Counted from the first letter of the stretch, positions 1 to 12,131 are shown. The stretch: DNA of 64,000 bases from Bradyrhizobium sp. SRS-191 (GCF_024586915.1 NZ_JANBVS010000004.1:310001-374000); one strand, 5' to 3'. The notes: generated by a model from the letters alone, not told the origin. Program-made: numbers and translations.

Positions 1-560
1 ACCTTGGTCTCCTGGACGAACTTCACGGCCTCGTCGGGATTGGTCAGCAGCTGGTCGTGCGACAGCTTGCCCTCGGCGCCGTGGCCGTCCTCCTTGTCGC
101 CCATGCCGGTCTCGAGCGAGCCGAGCACGCCGAGCTCGCCCTCGACCGAGATGCCGCCGAGATGCGCCATGGTGGCGACCGTCTTGGTGACGCCGACATT
201 GTAGTCCCAGTCGGCCGGCGTCTTGCCGTCGGCCTTGAGCGAGCCGTCCATCATCACCGAGGTGAAGCCGGACTGGATCGCGGTCATGCAGGTGTCGGCG
301 CCGTTGCCGTGGTCGAGATGCACGCAGATCGGGATCTGCGGATAGATCTCGGTCAGCGCGTCCATCATGTGCTTGAGCATGACGTCGTTGGCGTAGGCGC
401 GGGCGCCGCGCGAAGCCTGGATGATGACCGGAGCGTCGGCAGAGCTTGCCGCCGTCATGATCGCCAGCGCCTGCTCCATGTTGTTGATGTTGAACGCCGG
501 GACGCCGTAGTCGTGCTCCGCCGCGTGATCGAGCAATTGACGCAAGGTAATGCGGGCCAT
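1..560 (-). CDS. fba: Class II fructose-bisphosphate aldolase (5' part; C-terminus outside window)
   Basis: Zinc-dependent aldolase that joins glyceraldehyde-3-phosphate and dihydroxyacetone phosphate into fructose-1,6-bisphosphate (or the reverse) in glycolysis, gluconeogenesis and the Calvin cycle; cytosolic. The minus-strand frame starts at the ATG at 560 and stays open to the window edge, giving about 186 residues. The N-terminus [19 protein letters not shown] and the motif VHLDHGNG near residues 78-85, which carries the metal-binding and catalytic side chains of class II enzymes, identify it. The sequence resembles the Calvin-cycle-type aldolase of about 355-360 residues, so roughly half is missing here because of the window boundary. 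It lies downstream of pgk, gap and tkt on the same strand, which supports a shared sugar-phosphate role. Confidence 0.93.
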   Translation of the reverse strand, partial: MARITLRQLLDHAAEHDYGVPAFNINNMEQALAIMTAASSADAPVIIQASRGARAYANDVMLKHMMDALTEIYPQIPICVHLDHGNGADTCMTAIQSGFTSVMMDGSLKADGKTPADWDYNVGVTKTVATMAHLGGISVEGELGVLGSLETGMGDKEDGHGAEGKLSHDQLLTNPDEAVKFVQETK

Positions 561-769
561 GGCTGGAACTCCCTGATCAAGAATTGGACCGTGCGGCAGC
601 TGGCGCACGCGTCGAAACGGCTGCACCGTGCATAACGCGGTGATCGGCGGAATCCAAGGGTGGCGGCGACGCAGATAAGTGGAGGGAGCAGTCAGGCGAT
701 GTTTAGGTCAGCAGCCCGAGCGAGCGCCATTGGCTCACAGCCTCGAAAGCGCCAGGTCAGGTCTTCAGC

Positions 770-1027
770 TTAAGTCTTCCTGGCTTCGAGAGCCGCCATG
801 CGCTCCTCAACCGCGCTGACCCGCTCGTCGAAGTCGCCGGCAGCCGCACGCATCATGACCAGCATGCCAGCGGAATCTCGGCGCTGCTTGCGGATCAAGG
901 CTTCCATCCGCTCGTGCTCGGCTCGGTTGTCCTGCCTGAACTGCCCGACCTCCATCCGGAGTGCAGCAATGCTCTCCTGGATCTTGATCAGGATCGAATG
1001 GACGGCGTCTGTCGGGAGATCAGCCAT
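770..1027 (-). CDS. Small coiled-coil hypothetical protein
   Basis: An 85-residue charged protein between pgk and fba on the same strand. It starts MADLPTDAVHSILIKIQESI and most of its length is heptad-like, rich in Glu, Arg, Met and Ala, so a long helix or coiled coil is likely. No signal peptide, membrane segment or catalytic motif is visible. I do not recognise the family. It may be co-transcribed with pgk (47 bp upstream), but nothing shows a role in sugar metabolism. That the ORF is real is supported by its position within a co-directional cluster and by its protein-like composition. Confidence 0.6.
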   Translation of the reverse strand: MADLPTDAVHSILIKIQESIAALRMEVGQFRQDNRAEHERMEALIRKQRRDSAGMLVMMRAAAGDFDERVSAVEERMAALEARKT

Positions 1028-1073
1028 GGATGGAACATAACAGAAACATCCATGGCTGACAATCGTTAAAGCA

Positions 1074-2264
1074 TCAGGCTTTCAGCACCTCGACGCCCGG
1101 CAGCGGCTTGCCTTCCATCCATTCCAGGAAGGCGCCGCCGGCGGTCGAGACGTAGCTGAAATCGCCGGCCACGCCGGCCTGATTCAGCGCCGCCACCGTA
1201 TCGCCGCCGCCCGCCACCGAGACCAGCTTCTTGGCCTTGGTGCGCTCCGCCGCGTGCTTGGCGGCGACCATGGTGCCGCGGTCGAACGGCGTCAGCTCGA
1301 AGGCGCCGACCGGGCCATTCCAGACCAGGGTCGCCGCGTCGTCGATCGCGGCATGAATGCGCGCGGTCGATTGCGGGCCGACGTCGAGGATCATGCTGTC
1401 AGGCGGAATCGCGTCGAGGCCATAGGCGAATGACGGCGAGTTGGCTGCGAAGTGGAACGACACGGTGGCATCCACGGGCAGGATGATCGCGCAGTTCGAC
1501 GCTTCAGCTTTCTCCATGATCCGCAGCGCGGTCGCGGCGAGATCCTTCTCGGCGAGCGACTTGCCGATCTGCACGCCCTGCGCATGCAGGAAGGTGTTGG
1601 CCATGCCGCCGCCGATCACCAGAGCGTCGACCTTGGTCACGAGGTTTTCCAACAGGTCGATCTTGGTCGAGACTTTCGCGCCGCCGACGATCGCGATCAC
1701 CGGCTTGGCGGGACGTCCCAGCGCCTTGTCGAGCGCGTCGAGCTCGGCCTGCATGGTGCGGCCGGCATAGGCCGGCAGCTTGTGGCCGAGGCCCTCGGTC
1801 GAGGCATGGGCGCGGTGCGCGGCGGAGAACGCGTCGTTGACCCAGATGTCGCCGAGCTTGGCGAGCTCGGCGACGAACGCCGGATCGTTCTTCTCTTCCT
1901 CCTTGTGGAAGCGCGTGTTCTCCAGGCACAGCACGTCGCCGTCCTTCATCGCGGCGATTGCCTTCGCCGCGGGCTCGCCGATGCAATCCTCGGCGAAGGC
2001 GACCGGGCGCTTGATCACCTGCGACAATGCAGAAGCAACCGGCTTCAGCGAGTCCTTGGCGTCGCGGCCCTTCGGCCGACCGAAATGGGCGAGCAGGATG
2101 ACCTTGCCGCCCTTGCTCGCGAGCTCATTGATGGTCGGCGCAACGCGCTCCAGGCGCGTTGCATCTGTCACGTGGCCGTTCTCCATGGGCACGTTGAGAT
2201 CGACGCGCAGCAGCACGCGTTTGCCCTTGGGATCGACGTCATCGAGGGTACGGAATTGTGTCAT
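1074..2264 (-). CDS. pgk: Phosphoglycerate kinase
   Basis: Transfers phosphate between 1,3-bisphosphoglycerate and ADP in the cytosol (glycolysis and Calvin cycle). At 396 residues it has the usual length. Visible signatures are [11 protein letters not shown] near residue 20 (substrate loop), HFGRPKG near 60, [12 protein letters not shown] near 192 (nucleotide domain) and [10 protein letters not shown] near 347 (the glycine-rich stretch close to the ATP phosphates). It is transcribed in the order gap, small membrane gene, pgk, small coiled-coil gene, fba. No frameshift or missing key residue was seen. Confidence 0.97.
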   Translation of the reverse strand: MTQFRTLDDVDPKGKRVLLRVDLNVPMENGHVTDATRLERVAPTINELASKGGKVILLAHFGRPKGRDAKDSLKPVASALSQVIKRPVAFAEDCIGEPAAKAIAAMKDGDVLCLENTRFHKEEEKNDPAFVAELAKLGDIWVNDAFSAAHRAHASTEGLGHKLPAYAGRTMQAELDALDKALGRPAKPVIAIVGGAKVSTKIDLLENLVTKVDALVIGGGMANTFLHAQGVQIGKSLAEKDLAATALRIMEKAEASNCAIILPVDATVSFHFAANSPSFAYGLDAIPPDSMILDVGPQSTARIHAAIDDAATLVWNGPVGAFELTPFDRGTMVAAKHAAERTKAKKLVSVAGGGDTVAALNQAGVAGDFSYVSTAGGAFLEWMEGKPLPGVEVLKA

Positions 2265-2288
2265 GTCATGCTCGCTTGTTGGCGGAGG

Positions 2289-2429
2289 TCATGAGGAGCC
2301 AGCGCCAGGTGGTGGCTCCGGTGTCGAATCCTGCCGAGATGTGATTTTGCCGCCCTGGCGCATGCCGTACGCGATCAAGCCGATCAGCAGGATCACGCCG
2401 GGAATTCCAAGCCAGTGAGGAAGGGTCAT
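2289..2429 (-). CDS. Small single-span membrane protein
   Basis: A 46-residue protein beginning MTLPHWLGIPGVILLIGLIA: one hydrophobic helix (about residues 7-23) followed by a basic, proline-rich tail. The start at 2429 is chosen because the longer open frame upstream runs through a palindromic repeat (2446-2525) and reads as repeat-derived sequence. The stop lies 24 bp before the pgk start, so translation may be coupled. I do not recognise the family; size and topology suggest a membrane-anchored peptide of unknown role. Confidence 0.6.
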   Translation of the reverse strand: MTLPHWLGIPGVILLIGLIAYGMRQGGKITSRQDSTPEPPPGAGSS

Positions 2430-2445
2430 GATGTTTTGCTCAGCC

Positions 2446-2525
2446 GTCATTCCGGGGCGGTCCGAAGGACCGAACCCGGAATCTCGAGATTCCGGGTTCG
2501 CCTCTGCGAGGCGCCCCGGAATGAC
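2446..2525. repeat. Palindromic intergenic repeat, family A, copy 1
   Basis: 80-bp element between gap and the small membrane gene. The outer arms gtcattccggggc and gccccggaatgac (13 bp, exact) enclose a perfect 30-bp palindrome at 2471-2500 (15 bp per arm, no loop). A related copy lies at 39623-39753. It can fold into a long hairpin in the gap 3' region and could stabilise or terminate the transcript. Confidence 0.85.
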
Positions 2526-2533
2526 TGAGAGAG

Positions 2534-3541
2534 TTACAGCAGCTTGCCCATCGCGACGGCGGTGTCGGCCATGCGGTTGGAGAAGCCCCACTCGTTGTCA
2601 TACCAGGACATCACGCGCACGAGGTTGCCGTTCATGACCTTGGTCTGGTCCATGTGGAACGTCGAGGAGTGCGGGTCGTGGTTGAAGTCGATCGAGACGT
2701 TCGGCGCGTTGGTGTAGCCGAGCACGCCCTTGAGCTCCTGCTCGGCAGCGCGCTTGATCGCCTCGTTGATCTCTTTCGGCTCGGTGTTGCGCTTGGCGAC
2801 GATCTTGAGATCGACCACCGAGACGTTCGGCGTCGGCACGCGGATCGCGACGCCGTCGAGCTTGCCCTTCAGCTCCGGCAGCACCAGGCCGATCGCCTTG
2901 GCCGCACCGGTCGAGGTCGGGATCATCGACATCGCCGCCGCACGGCCGCGGTAGAGATCCTTGTGCATGGTATCGAGCGTCGGCTGGTCGCCGGTGTAGG
3001 CGTGGATCGTGGTCATGAAGCCGGTCTCGATGCCGACCGTGTCGTTCAGCACCTTGGCGACCGGGGCCAGGCAGTTGGTGGTGCAGGAGCCGTTGGAGAC
3101 GACGAGGTGATCCTTGGTCAGCGTCGCGTGGTTGACGCCGTACACGATGGTGGCGTCGGCGCCGTCGGCAGGCGCCGAGACCAGCACGCGCTTGGCGCCG
3201 GCGGTCAGGTGCGCGGAGGCCTTGTCCTTGGAGGTGAAGATGCCGGTGCATTCGAGCGCGATGTCGACGCCGAGATCCTTCCAGGGAAGCTTCGACGGGT
3301 CGCGCTCGGCGGTGACCTTGATCTTGCCCTGGCCGATATCGATGCTGTCGCCGTCGACGGTCACGGTGTGGGGAAAGCGGCCGTGCACGCTGTCGAAGCG
3401 CAGCAGATGGGCATTGGTCTCGACCGGGCCGAGATCGTTGATGCCCACCACCACGATGTCCTTGCGGCCCGATTCCGCGATGGCGCGCAGAACGTTGCGG
3501 CCGATGCGGCCAAACCCGTTGATCCCGACCCGGACTGCCAT
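2534..3541 (-). CDS. gap: Glyceraldehyde-3-phosphate dehydrogenase, type I
   Basis: Oxidises and phosphorylates glyceraldehyde-3-phosphate with NAD(P), cytosolic. 335 residues. The start at 3541 ([18 protein letters not shown]) is chosen over an in-frame ATG 63 codons upstream because the Rossmann motif begins right at this Met and an AAGGAG ribosome site lies just before it. The active-site motif [11 protein letters not shown] with its nucleophilic Cys is near residue 152, and [13 protein letters not shown] stands near the C-terminus. It follows recQ (145 bp gap) and precedes pgk on the same strand. Confidence 0.97.
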   Translation of the reverse strand: MAVRVGINGFGRIGRNVLRAIAESGRKDIVVVGINDLGPVETNAHLLRFDSVHGRFPHTVTVDGDSIDIGQGKIKVTAERDPSKLPWKDLGVDIALECTGIFTSKDKASAHLTAGAKRVLVSAPADGADATIVYGVNHATLTKDHLVVSNGSCTTNCLAPVAKVLNDTVGIETGFMTTIHAYTGDQPTLDTMHKDLYRGRAAAMSMIPTSTGAAKAIGLVLPELKGKLDGVAIRVPTPNVSVVDLKIVAKRNTEPKEINEAIKRAAEQELKGVLGYTNAPNVSIDFNHDPHSSTFHMDQTKVMNGNLVRVMSWYDNEWGFSNRMADTAVAMGKLL

Positions 3542-3686
3542 TTTCGTCTCCTTCAATGACGTTTCTCGTCCCCGTCTGCGTCCTCCCAACAGGGGCGCCA
3601 CGAGGGTTTTGGAACTAATGCCGACCGGTTCTGCCGGGCGGGAGCGGACGATAAGGGCCTTTTGGTAGACCTTTTTCGCGGAAACC

Positions 3687-5561
<1,875 letters not shown>

Positions 5562-5660
5562 GGGCTGTGCGGGAGCTTCCGAAAGGTCCGATGAACGAGC
5601 GCGTCAATCCGCGCTCGTTCTCGTATTGTCCACTTCTCGCCGCGTCCTAGTCAATGCCGC

Positions 5661-5770
5661 TCCTCACCCTGAGGAGCCCGCCGCAGGCGGGCGTCTCGAA
5701 GGGCGAGGCCCGAACTCTGGCCTCATGGTTCGAGACGGCGCTGCGCGCCTCCTCACCATGAGGTTCGAGA
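5661..5770. repeat. Intergenic palindromic repeat, family E
   Basis: About 110 bp in the recQ-tkt gap, with nested inverted repeats: cctcaccctgagg against cctcaccatgagg at the two ends, agcccgccgcaggcgggc near the left end, and ggttcgaga motifs inside. It has the look of other small repeats in this window but no second copy was found here. No coding potential. Confidence 0.6.
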
Positions 5771-5807
5771 TCTGAGGCTGACGATGCAGCCGCTTGAGGC
5801 AGAACGC

Positions 5808-7793
5808 TCAGCCCAGCCGCTTGACCGCGGCATCCACCGCCGCCTCGGCGGTGATGCCGAAGTGCTTGTAGAGCTCCTTGGCCGGGCCGCTCTCGCCGAA
5901 CGAATGCATGCCGACGAAGATGCCGTCGGTCCCGATCACGGCGTCCCAGCCCCAGCGCACGGCGGCCTCGATCGCGATCTTGACCGGCGCGTTGCCGATG
6001 ATCTTCGCCTTGGCGTCGGCCGGCTGCTCGAGCAGCAGCTCGAGCGACGGCACCGAGACGACCCGCGCCGGGATGCCGCGCTCGGCGAGCTGCTTCTGCG
6101 CCGCGACCGCGATCTCGACCTCGGAGCCGGTGGCGAACAGCGACACCTTGGCCTCGCCTTGCGCTGGGACCAGCTCATAGCCGCCATGGCTGCAAGGATT
6201 GTCCGATGGGGTCGACGTGCGCAGCTGCGGCAGGTTCTGCCGCGTCAGCGCCAGCACGGTCGGACCGTTGGTGCGGTTGAGCGCGAGCTCCCAGCACTCC
6301 GCCGTCTCGATCGAATCGCACGGGCGGAACACGCGCATGTTCGGGATGACGCGCAGCGCGGCGAGATGCTCGACCGGCTGGTGGGTCGGGCCGTCCTCGC
6401 CGAGGCCGATCGAGTCGTGGGTCAGCACGTAGACGACGCCGGCGCCCATCAGCGCCGACAGGCGCATCGCGCCGCGGGCGTAGTCGGAGAACACCAGGAA
6501 GGTGGCGCCGTTCGGCGCGAAGCCGCCATGCAGGAAGATGCCGTTCATGGCCGCGGCCATGCCGTGCTCGCGGATGCCGTAATGGATGAAGCGGCCCTTC
6601 GGCGTCTTGGCCGAGAACGAGGTGGCCGACTTCGCCTTGTTGTTGTTGGAGCCGGTGAGGTCGGCGGAGCCCGCGACGAACTCGAACGGCATCGCCGCGG
6701 CGATGGCCTCGATCGCGGCCTCCGACGATTTGCGGGTGGCGACGTTGAGCGGGGTTTCCAGCAGCGCCTTCTTGTGGTCCTTCAGCGCCTTCGACAGTGC
6801 GGCGGGACGCTCGTGGCGCAGCCGGCGTTCGAACTCTGAACGCTTGCGCGGGCCCATCTCGCCGAGCCGGGTCTCCCATTCGGTGCGGGCCGCGGCGCCG
6901 CGGCGGCCGGCCTCGCGCCAGGCGGCGAGCACGTCGTCGGGCACAGAGAACGGCTCCAAGGAGATGCCGAGCTTCTCCTTGGCGCCCTTGAGCTCCTCGG
7001 CGCCGAGCGCCTCGCCATGCACCTTGGAGGTGCCGGCCTTGGTCGGTGCGCCATAGCCGATGGTGGTCTTGCAGGCGATCAGGCTCGGACGCGAGGACTT
7101 CTGCGCCCGCGCGATGGCTGCTGCGATCGCTTCGGGATCATGGCCGTCGATCAGCTCGGCGGCCCAGCCGGCCGATTTGAAGCGCTTCACCTGGTCGACC
7201 GAATCGGCGATCGACAGCGGGCCGTCGATCGAGATGCCGTTGTCATCCCATAGGACGATCAGCTTGTTGAGCTTCCAGTGACCGGCCATCGCGATCGCTT
7301 CCTGGGAGATGCCCTCCATCAGGTCGCCGTCGGAGGCCAGCACATAGGTGTGATGGTCGACGATCTTCTTGCCGTACTCCGCCTGCAACATCTTCTCGGC
7401 CAGCGCCATGCCGACCGCGGTGGAGATGCCCTGGCCGAGCGGGCCGGTGGTGGTCTCGATGCCCTTGGTGCGGAAATTCTCCGGATGGCCGGGGGTCAGC
7501 GAATCGACCTGGCGGAAGCGCTTGATCTGGTCGAGCGTCATCTCCTCGTTGCCGGTCAGATACAGCAGCGCATACAGCAACATCGAGCCGTGGCCGGCCG
7601 ACAGCACGAAGCGGTCGCGGTCCGGCCAGGCGGGCGCCGCGGCATCGTATTTCAGCACGCGGGTGAACAGCACGGTGGCGACGTCGGCCGCGCCCATCGG
7701 CAGGCCGGGATGGCCGGATTTCGCCTTCTCGACGGCGTCCATTGCGAGCGCGCGGATGGCGTTGGCCATGCGGGAGTGATCGACCTGCGTCAT
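5808..7793 (-). CDS. tkt: Transketolase
   Basis: Thiamine-diphosphate enzyme that moves two-carbon units between sugar phosphates in the pentose phosphate and Calvin pathways; cytosolic. 661 residues from [20 protein letters not shown] longer frame to 7982 exists, but the extra 63 residues do not resemble transketolase. Visible features: [13 protein letters not shown] (N-terminal substrate region), the thiamine-diphosphate motif [13 protein letters not shown] near residue 155, and [13 protein letters not shown] near 463 in the pyrimidine domain. It heads the minus-strand cluster; divergent genes start at 8065, so the 271 bp between should hold both promoters. Confidence 0.97.
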   Translation of the reverse strand: MTQVDHSRMANAIRALAMDAVEKAKSGHPGLPMGAADVATVLFTRVLKYDAAAPAWPDRDRFVLSAGHGSMLLYALLYLTGNEEMTLDQIKRFRQVDSLTPGHPENFRTKGIETTTGPLGQGISTAVGMALAEKMLQAEYGKKIVDHHTYVLASDGDLMEGISQEAIAMAGHWKLNKLIVLWDDNGISIDGPLSIADSVDQVKRFKSAGWAAELIDGHDPEAIAAAIARAQKSSRPSLIACKTTIGYGAPTKAGTSKVHGEALGAEELKGAKEKLGISLEPFSVPDDVLAAWREAGRRGAAARTEWETRLGEMGPRKRSEFERRLRHERPAALSKALKDHKKALLETPLNVATRKSSEAAIEAIAAAMPFEFVAGSADLTGSNNNKAKSATSFSAKTPKGRFIHYGIREHGMAAAMNGIFLHGGFAPNGATFLVFSDYARGAMRLSALMGAGVVYVLTHDSIGLGEDGPTHQPVEHLAALRVIPNMRVFRPCDSIETAECWELALNRTNGPTVLALTRQNLPQLRTSTPSDNPCSHGGYELVPAQGEAKVSLFATGSEVEIAVAAQKQLAERGIPARVVSVPSLELLLEQPADAKAKIIGNAPVKIAIEAAVRWGWDAVIGTDGIFVGMHSFGESGPAKELYKHFGITAEAAVDAAVKRLG

Positions 7794-8064
7794 GCTGGAA
7801 TCCGTCCAAACGTGAAATGCTGATGACAGGGGAGCCGCCGGTATCGCTGGCGGGCCGGGATTTTGCGGGCTGATTAGCACCTCAGTTCCGGGAATCAAAG
7901 GCAATGCAACGTCGTTTGCGTCCCAAAAGTTGCTTAGTAGTGCATAGTTTCCGCCGAGCGTTGCACTCGGCTCGCCCAGCACGTAAGATTCTGCCCGTAA
8001 ACGCTTGCCGGACAGCGCCTTTTATCGCTATCCCCAGGCGGTATAAGGGCCTCGCATCCGCGTC

Positions 8065-8412
8065 ATGAACGATCACCCTGCCAATCTTGCCGGCCAGGTG
8101 GAACCCGGCGCTGCCGATCTGGAGGCGGCGACGCGGCGCCTGATGACCGCGCTCGACGCGCTGGAGAGCGCGGTCGAGCGGCGGCGCGAGGCCGATCGCG
8201 ACGAGGACGAGCTGGCGACGCGAATCCAGGCGCTCGGCGCCGACCGCTCGCGTCTTGCCGACGAGCTCGACGGCTCGCTGATGAAGACACGCCGGCTGGA
8301 GCGCACCAACCGCGAGATCGCCGAGCGGCTCGACACCGCAATCGGCACCATCCGCGCAGTGCTCAATGGCGCCGGCCAAGACGGCGCACATGACGACGAG
8401 GATGATGAATGA
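8065..8412 (+). CDS. DUF4164 family coiled-coil protein
   Basis: 115 residues, mostly one charged alpha-helix with heptad character (ALDALESAVERRREADRDED) and a very acidic C-terminus. Proteins of this DUF4164 type sit directly upstream of zapA in many alphaproteobacteria. Its stop overlaps the zapA start (ATGA), indicating translational coupling. A role as a cell-division or ZapA-associated coiled-coil protein is plausible from context only. Confidence 0.8.
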   Translation: MNDHPANLAGQVEPGAADLEAATRRLMTALDALESAVERRREADRDEDELATRIQALGADRSRLADELDGSLMKTRRLERTNREIAERLDTAIGTIRAVLNGAGQDGAHDDEDDE

Positions 8413-8792
8413 GCCACATCAACGTCACCATCAACGGCCGCCAATATCGCATGGCCTGCGAGGAGGGCCAGGAACTGCGGCTGCTCAAGCTCGCCGAGAG
8501 CCTGGAGACGCGCATCACCAATCTGCGCGGCAAGTTCGGTGAGATCGGCGATGCGAGGCTCACCGTGATGGCTGCGCTCACCGTCTGCGACGAACTGATC
8601 GACGCCAACCAGCGCGTGCAGATGCTGGAGCAGGAGCTCGACAGCCTGCGCAACGTGCGCAGCCAATCCGTCGACCGCGCCCGCGCCACGCAAGTCGCCG
8701 TGGCCAAGGCCCTCAACGCCGCCGCCGAACGCATCGAGCGTACCACGCAGGTGCTGAACCGCACCATTGGTGGTGGAGTGGCGATCGGGTAG
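8409..8792 (+). CDS. zapA: Cell division protein ZapA
   Basis: 127 residues. The N-terminus SHINVTINGRQYRMACEEGQ is the ZapA beta-strand head, followed by LLKLAESLETRITNLRGKFG and a long C-terminal helix (MLEQELDSLRNVRSQSVDRA) that forms the dimer and tetramer coiled coil. ZapA binds FtsZ and cross-links protofilaments at the division site. It overlaps the upstream DUF4164 gene by 4 bp. In most proteobacteria 6S RNA and fthC follow zapA closely; here they lie 6.6 kb away. Confidence 0.93.
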   Translation: MSHINVTINGRQYRMACEEGQELRLLKLAESLETRITNLRGKFGEIGDARLTVMAALTVCDELIDANQRVQMLEQELDSLRNVRSQSVDRARATQVAVAKALNAAAERIERTTQVLNRTIGGGVAIG

Positions 8793-8860
8793 GTCGTGTA
8801 CCTCGTAGCCGCACGTGCGGGGCACGGACTGCCGGTCTGCCCGACTCGCGCAACACTATC

Positions 8861-8980
8861 GGTGTCGTCCCTGCGAACGCAGGGACCCATACCGCGGATG
8901 CTATCGAGGGACGTGGCTGCCAGTTGCCTGCCTCAACAAGGCCAGTGGTTATGGGTCCCTGCGTTCGCAGGGACGACACC
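8861..8980. repeat. Inverted-repeat element, family B, copy 1
   Basis: 120-bp element whose outer 30 bp (8861-8890 and 8951-8980) are exact reverse complements. Each arm contains its own small palindrome ccctgcgaacgcaggg. Part of the interior (ccgcggatgctatcgaggg) recurs at the right end of the 14282-14535 element. It is non-coding; six-frame reading gives only low-complexity peptides. Confidence 0.85.
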
Positions 8981-9039
8981 GGTGGGCTTGGCGATGGCTC
9001 GGTCGACGACATACTTGTGAATGGCCTGTGAGGCCTCAC

Positions 9040-9426
9040 TCACAGCTGCGCCTCGATCGCCGCCTTGTCGATCACCGACCACACCTGCGCGATCCTGCCG
9101 TCGCGGAATTCGTAGAACACGTTCTCGGCAAAGGCGATGCGCCGGCCGTTGATCGGAAGGCCGAGAAATTCGCCTGACGGCGTGCAGTCGAAGTCCAGCC
9201 GGCACGCGACACGCGGCGGGTCCGCCACCAGCAAACCAATATTGAAGCGAAGATCGGGAATGGCGGCGAAGTCGCCGATCAGCATGTCGCGATAGCCGGT
9301 CAGTCCAAGCTGCCGGCCGTTATGGACGACGTGCTCGTGCACGAAATCCCCGAGCGCCGGCCAGGCCTGCGCATTCAGGCAGACGATGTAGGCGCGATAG
9401 TGGTTGGCCAGTTCGGCTGAATTCAT
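9040..9426 (-). CDS. SnoaL-like (NTF2-fold) protein
   Basis: 128 residues from ATG 9426; an in-frame GTG at 9444 would add six residues and neither has a strong ribosome site. NTF2/SnoaL-like features: an N-terminal helix (ELANHYRAYIVCLN), HEHVVHNGRQLGLTGYRDML, and a C-terminal FAENVFYEFRDGRIAQVWSV typical of ester cyclase or ketosteroid-isomerase-like proteins. The substrate cannot be read. It stands alone, followed on its strand by repeat DNA. Confidence 0.75.
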   Translation of the reverse strand: MNSAELANHYRAYIVCLNAQAWPALGDFVHEHVVHNGRQLGLTGYRDMLIGDFAAIPDLRFNIGLLVADPPRVACRLDFDCTPSGEFLGLPINGRRIAFAENVFYEFRDGRIAQVWSVIDKAAIEAQL

Positions 9427-9492
9427 GGGGCTGCGGTCCGACACGACGAGAGTGAGCCAACTGGTCGCAGCGGCAACGGTTCCGAAACGCGA

Positions 9493-9696
9493 TCAAAGAC
9501 CCTCGAGGATCAGTGCGATGGTTTCCAACGGGAATGCTGCTGCCAGCGCGCCGACGACCAGGCCGACGAGGCCGAGCACGACGGCGCCGATCCAGCCACT
9601 CGATTGGAGGCCGATGGCCACTCCTGCGAATGCGCCGGCTGCCATCGCGCAGACAGCCCATAACGCGTGAAGGATGAGTCCGATCGTCCTCAGCAT
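9493..9696 (-). CDS. Small two-helix membrane protein
   Basis: 67 residues from MLRTIGLILHALWAVCAMAAG; a GAGGAC ribosome site lies just before this ATG, preferred over the ATG nine codons upstream. Two hydrophobic glycine-rich segments (about residues 3-24 and 31-58) suggest a helical hairpin in the inner membrane. Not recognised further. Confidence 0.55.
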   Translation of the reverse strand: MLRTIGLILHALWAVCAMAAGAFAGVAIGLQSSGWIGAVVLGLVGLVVGALAAAFPLETIALILEGL

Positions 9697-9904
9697 GCGG
9701 TCCTCGCGCAACCGTGGTCTCACCCGTCCCTTGGATTCGTCTGTCCACTCCTCCGTTGTGCGGCAGCGAACACGATCACATCGCCGCGATGCGATCGTGT
9801 TGCGAGCGCTTGTCGTTCGCCGCGTGCTGTCCTACTGCTTGCAGCGGCGGATCTGTCGACTCTCGCACTCATAAGCGGGATCGTCCGCGCATCAGGGAGG
9901 TTTC

Positions 9905-11173
9905 ATGAAGACGCTGATCACGGCGGCCGCAGCCTTTGCGTTCACCACGCTCGCCACGCAGCTTTCCGCCGCGCCGTTGCCCGAGGCCAAGCCCGACGAG
10001 GTGGGCTTCTCGCAGGCTGGCCTTGCGCGCATGGACGACTTCTTCGCCCGCGAGATCGCGGCCAAGCGCGTGCCCGGCGCCGTCGTGGCGATCGCGCGCG
10101 ACGGCAAGCTGGTGCACTACAAGGCCTATGGCCAGCTCGATCCGGTCAAGGGCACGGCGATGCCGCTGGATGCGATCTTCGCGCTGGCCTCGATGACCAA
10201 GCCGATGGCGGCGGTCGGCGCGCTCACCTTGATGGAGCAGGGACGGCTGCCGCTGCAGTCCAAGCTCGCCGACTACTATCCGGCGTTTGCCGACATGAAG
10301 GTCGGCGTGGTGCAGGAGAACGGCGCGCTGCTCTCGGTGCCGCAGGCGAGGCCGATCCTGATCCACGATCTCTATCGCCACACCTCCGGCCTGATGTATG
10401 GCGGCCGGCCCGACAGCGCGAGCCCGGTGGCACGGCTCTATCCCGACGGCATTTCGCCGGCGATCGAGGGCGACACGCAGGCTCTCATCGAGCGCCTCAC
10501 CAAGCTGCCGCTGGCGCATCAGCCGGGCACGCAGTTCGAATACGGCTACTCCATCGACGTGCTCGGCGCCGTCGTCGAGAAAGTCAGCGAGCAACGGCTC
10601 GGTGACTATCTCGCCAACAATGTCTGGAAGCCGCTCGGCATGCAGGACGCGACCTTCGCGCCGTCAGACGCGCAGCGGCCGCGGCTGGCGCGGCCGTTCC
10701 CGAACGATCCGCTCACCGGCAAGCCGCAGGCGATCAGGCTGCTGGACACACCGACCAAGTCCGACTGCGGCGGCGCCTGCTCGTTCGCCAGCGTCGGCGA
10801 CTACATCCGTTTCGGCCAGATGCTGCTCAATGGCGGCGAGCTCGACGGCGCGCGTATCCTCAGCCCGAAGACGGTGCATCACATGACCTCGAACCATCTC
10901 GGGCCCGAGATCAAGAACACCGTCGCCAATGTCGAGCCGCATCGCGCCGGCTTCGGTTTCGGCCTCGGTGTTGCCGTGCGCGTGAGCGAGGGCCTGTCGG
11001 CGGTGCCGGGCAATCCAGGCGAATTCAGCTGGAACGGCGCCTTCGGCACGCAGTTCTTCTGCGATCCTAAGGAGCGCCTCGTGGTGGTGGTCGGCACGGC
11101 GGCGCCCGGCGAGCTGCGCAAATATTATCGCGAGCAGGTGCAGGACATCGTCTATGGCGCGATGGTAAGGTAG
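9905..11173 (+). CDS. Exported serine hydrolase, beta-lactamase class C / EstB-like family
   Basis: 422 residues with an N-terminal signal peptide (about residues 1-22, cut near LSAAPLPEA). The nucleophile motif SMTK is at residues 96-99, the second motif appears as YGYS near 213, and WNGAFGTQFF near 375 occupies the third-motif region. This arrangement is typical of the beta-lactamase/esterase/DD-peptidase superfamily. True beta-lactamase activity cannot be claimed; esterase activity is just as likely. A good ribosome site (ggagg) precedes the ATG. A GST gene follows after 3 bp, so the two are co-transcribed. Confidence 0.85.
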   Translation: MKTLITAAAAFAFTTLATQLSAAPLPEAKPDEVGFSQAGLARMDDFFAREIAAKRVPGAVVAIARDGKLVHYKAYGQLDPVKGTAMPLDAIFALASMTKPMAAVGALTLMEQGRLPLQSKLADYYPAFADMKVGVVQENGALLSVPQARPILIHDLYRHTSGLMYGGRPDSASPVARLYPDGISPAIEGDTQALIERLTKLPLAHQPGTQFEYGYSIDVLGAVVEKVSEQRLGDYLANNVWKPLGMQDATFAPSDAQRPRLARPFPNDPLTGKPQAIRLLDTPTKSDCGGACSFASVGDYIRFGQMLLNGGELDGARILSPKTVHHMTSNHLGPEIKNTVANVEPHRAGFGFGLGVAVRVSEGLSAVPGNPGEFSWNGAFGTQFFCDPKERLVVVVGTAAPGELRKYYREQVQDIVYGAMVR

Positions 11174-11176
11174 CGC

Positions 11177-11818
11177 ATGCTCATTGTTCATCATCTCGGA
11201 AAATCTCAGTCCGAACGCATCGTCTGGCTCTGCGAGGAGCTGGAGATCCCCTATGAGTTGAAATGCTACACGCGCGACGCCAGGACCATCCTGGCGCCGG
11301 CGGAGTACAAGGCGCTGCATCCGATCGGTGCGGCGCCCGTCATCACCGACGGCGAGCTCGTGCTCGCCGAATCCGGTGCGGTCGTCGACTACATCATCGC
11401 CAAATACGGCCAGGGCCGCCTGCGGCCCGGGCCCGATGATCCCGCCTTCGCGCCGTATCTTTATTGGTTTCATTTCGCCAACGGCACCTTGCAGGCGGCG
11501 ATGGGCCGGCTGATGATCCTCAACCGGCTCAATCTGCCGGACGACAACGCCATGCTCGGCGCGATGCGGGCGCGGCTCGACCGTGCTTTTGCGGCCGTCG
11601 AGGCGCGCTGCGGCGAAGCGGACTATCTCGCCGGCAATGCGCTCACCGCCGCTGACATCATGACGGTGTTCTCGCTGACCACGATGCGCTACTTCCAACC
11701 CTACGATCTCGCGCCATATCCCAACATCCGCGCTTATCTGTCGCGCATCGGCGCCCGCCCGGCCTATCAGCGCGCGATGGCGAAGGGTGATCCGGGGATG
11801 GCGTTGTTGTTGAGTTGA
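11177..11818 (+). CDS. Glutathione S-transferase family protein
   Basis: 213 residues: an N-terminal thioredoxin-like half (HHLGKSQSERIVWLCEELEI, with Ser/Arg in the active-site loop) and an all-helical C-terminal half containing LTAADIMTVFSL, the conserved N-capping-box region. The motif LAESGAVVDYI binds the gamma-glutamyl part of glutathione in this fold. It starts 3 bp after the serine hydrolase stop. The substrate is unknown; detoxification or a side-chain isomerase-type role is possible. Confidence 0.9.
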   Translation: MLIVHHLGKSQSERIVWLCEELEIPYELKCYTRDARTILAPAEYKALHPIGAAPVITDGELVLAESGAVVDYIIAKYGQGRLRPGPDDPAFAPYLYWFHFANGTLQAAMGRLMILNRLNLPDDNAMLGAMRARLDRAFAAVEARCGEADYLAGNALTAADIMTVFSLTTMRYFQPYDLAPYPNIRAYLSRIGARPAYQRAMAKGDPGMALLLS

Positions 11819-11865
11819 TCCGTAGGTTTGTTGGACGAAGAGTCCGGCAGCTCGCTCGGTGCAAA

Positions 11866-12041
11866 CCTCTCCCCGCTCTTTGCGGGGAGAGGTCGGATTG
11901 CGTAAGCAATCCGGGTGAGGGGCGTGGCACATAGGGGGCCATCGGACGGGCAGGATGGCTCAACGTGGCAGAAGCACATGCACCGCCCATGCGGCTTGCC
12001 CCTCACCCCAACCCTCTCCCCGTGAAGAACGGGGAGAGGGA
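11866..12041. repeat. Intergenic repeat, family F, copy 1
   Basis: Occupies most of the 11819-12131 gap. Left hairpin cctctccccgctctttgcgg with gggagagg, then ggattgcgtaagcaatcc and gggtgagggg; right part cccctcaccccaaccctc followed by a second tccccg...cggggaga hairpin. A related copy is at 41050-41210 with the same order of blocks. Non-coding. Confidence 0.8.
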
Positions 12042-12131
12042 GCAGACTGCGCGAGTGGCGACGGATCGTCTCACTCGACTATCATCGACGAATGAGTCGG
12101 CAGCGCCGTACCCAGCCCTTTCCAACCTCCC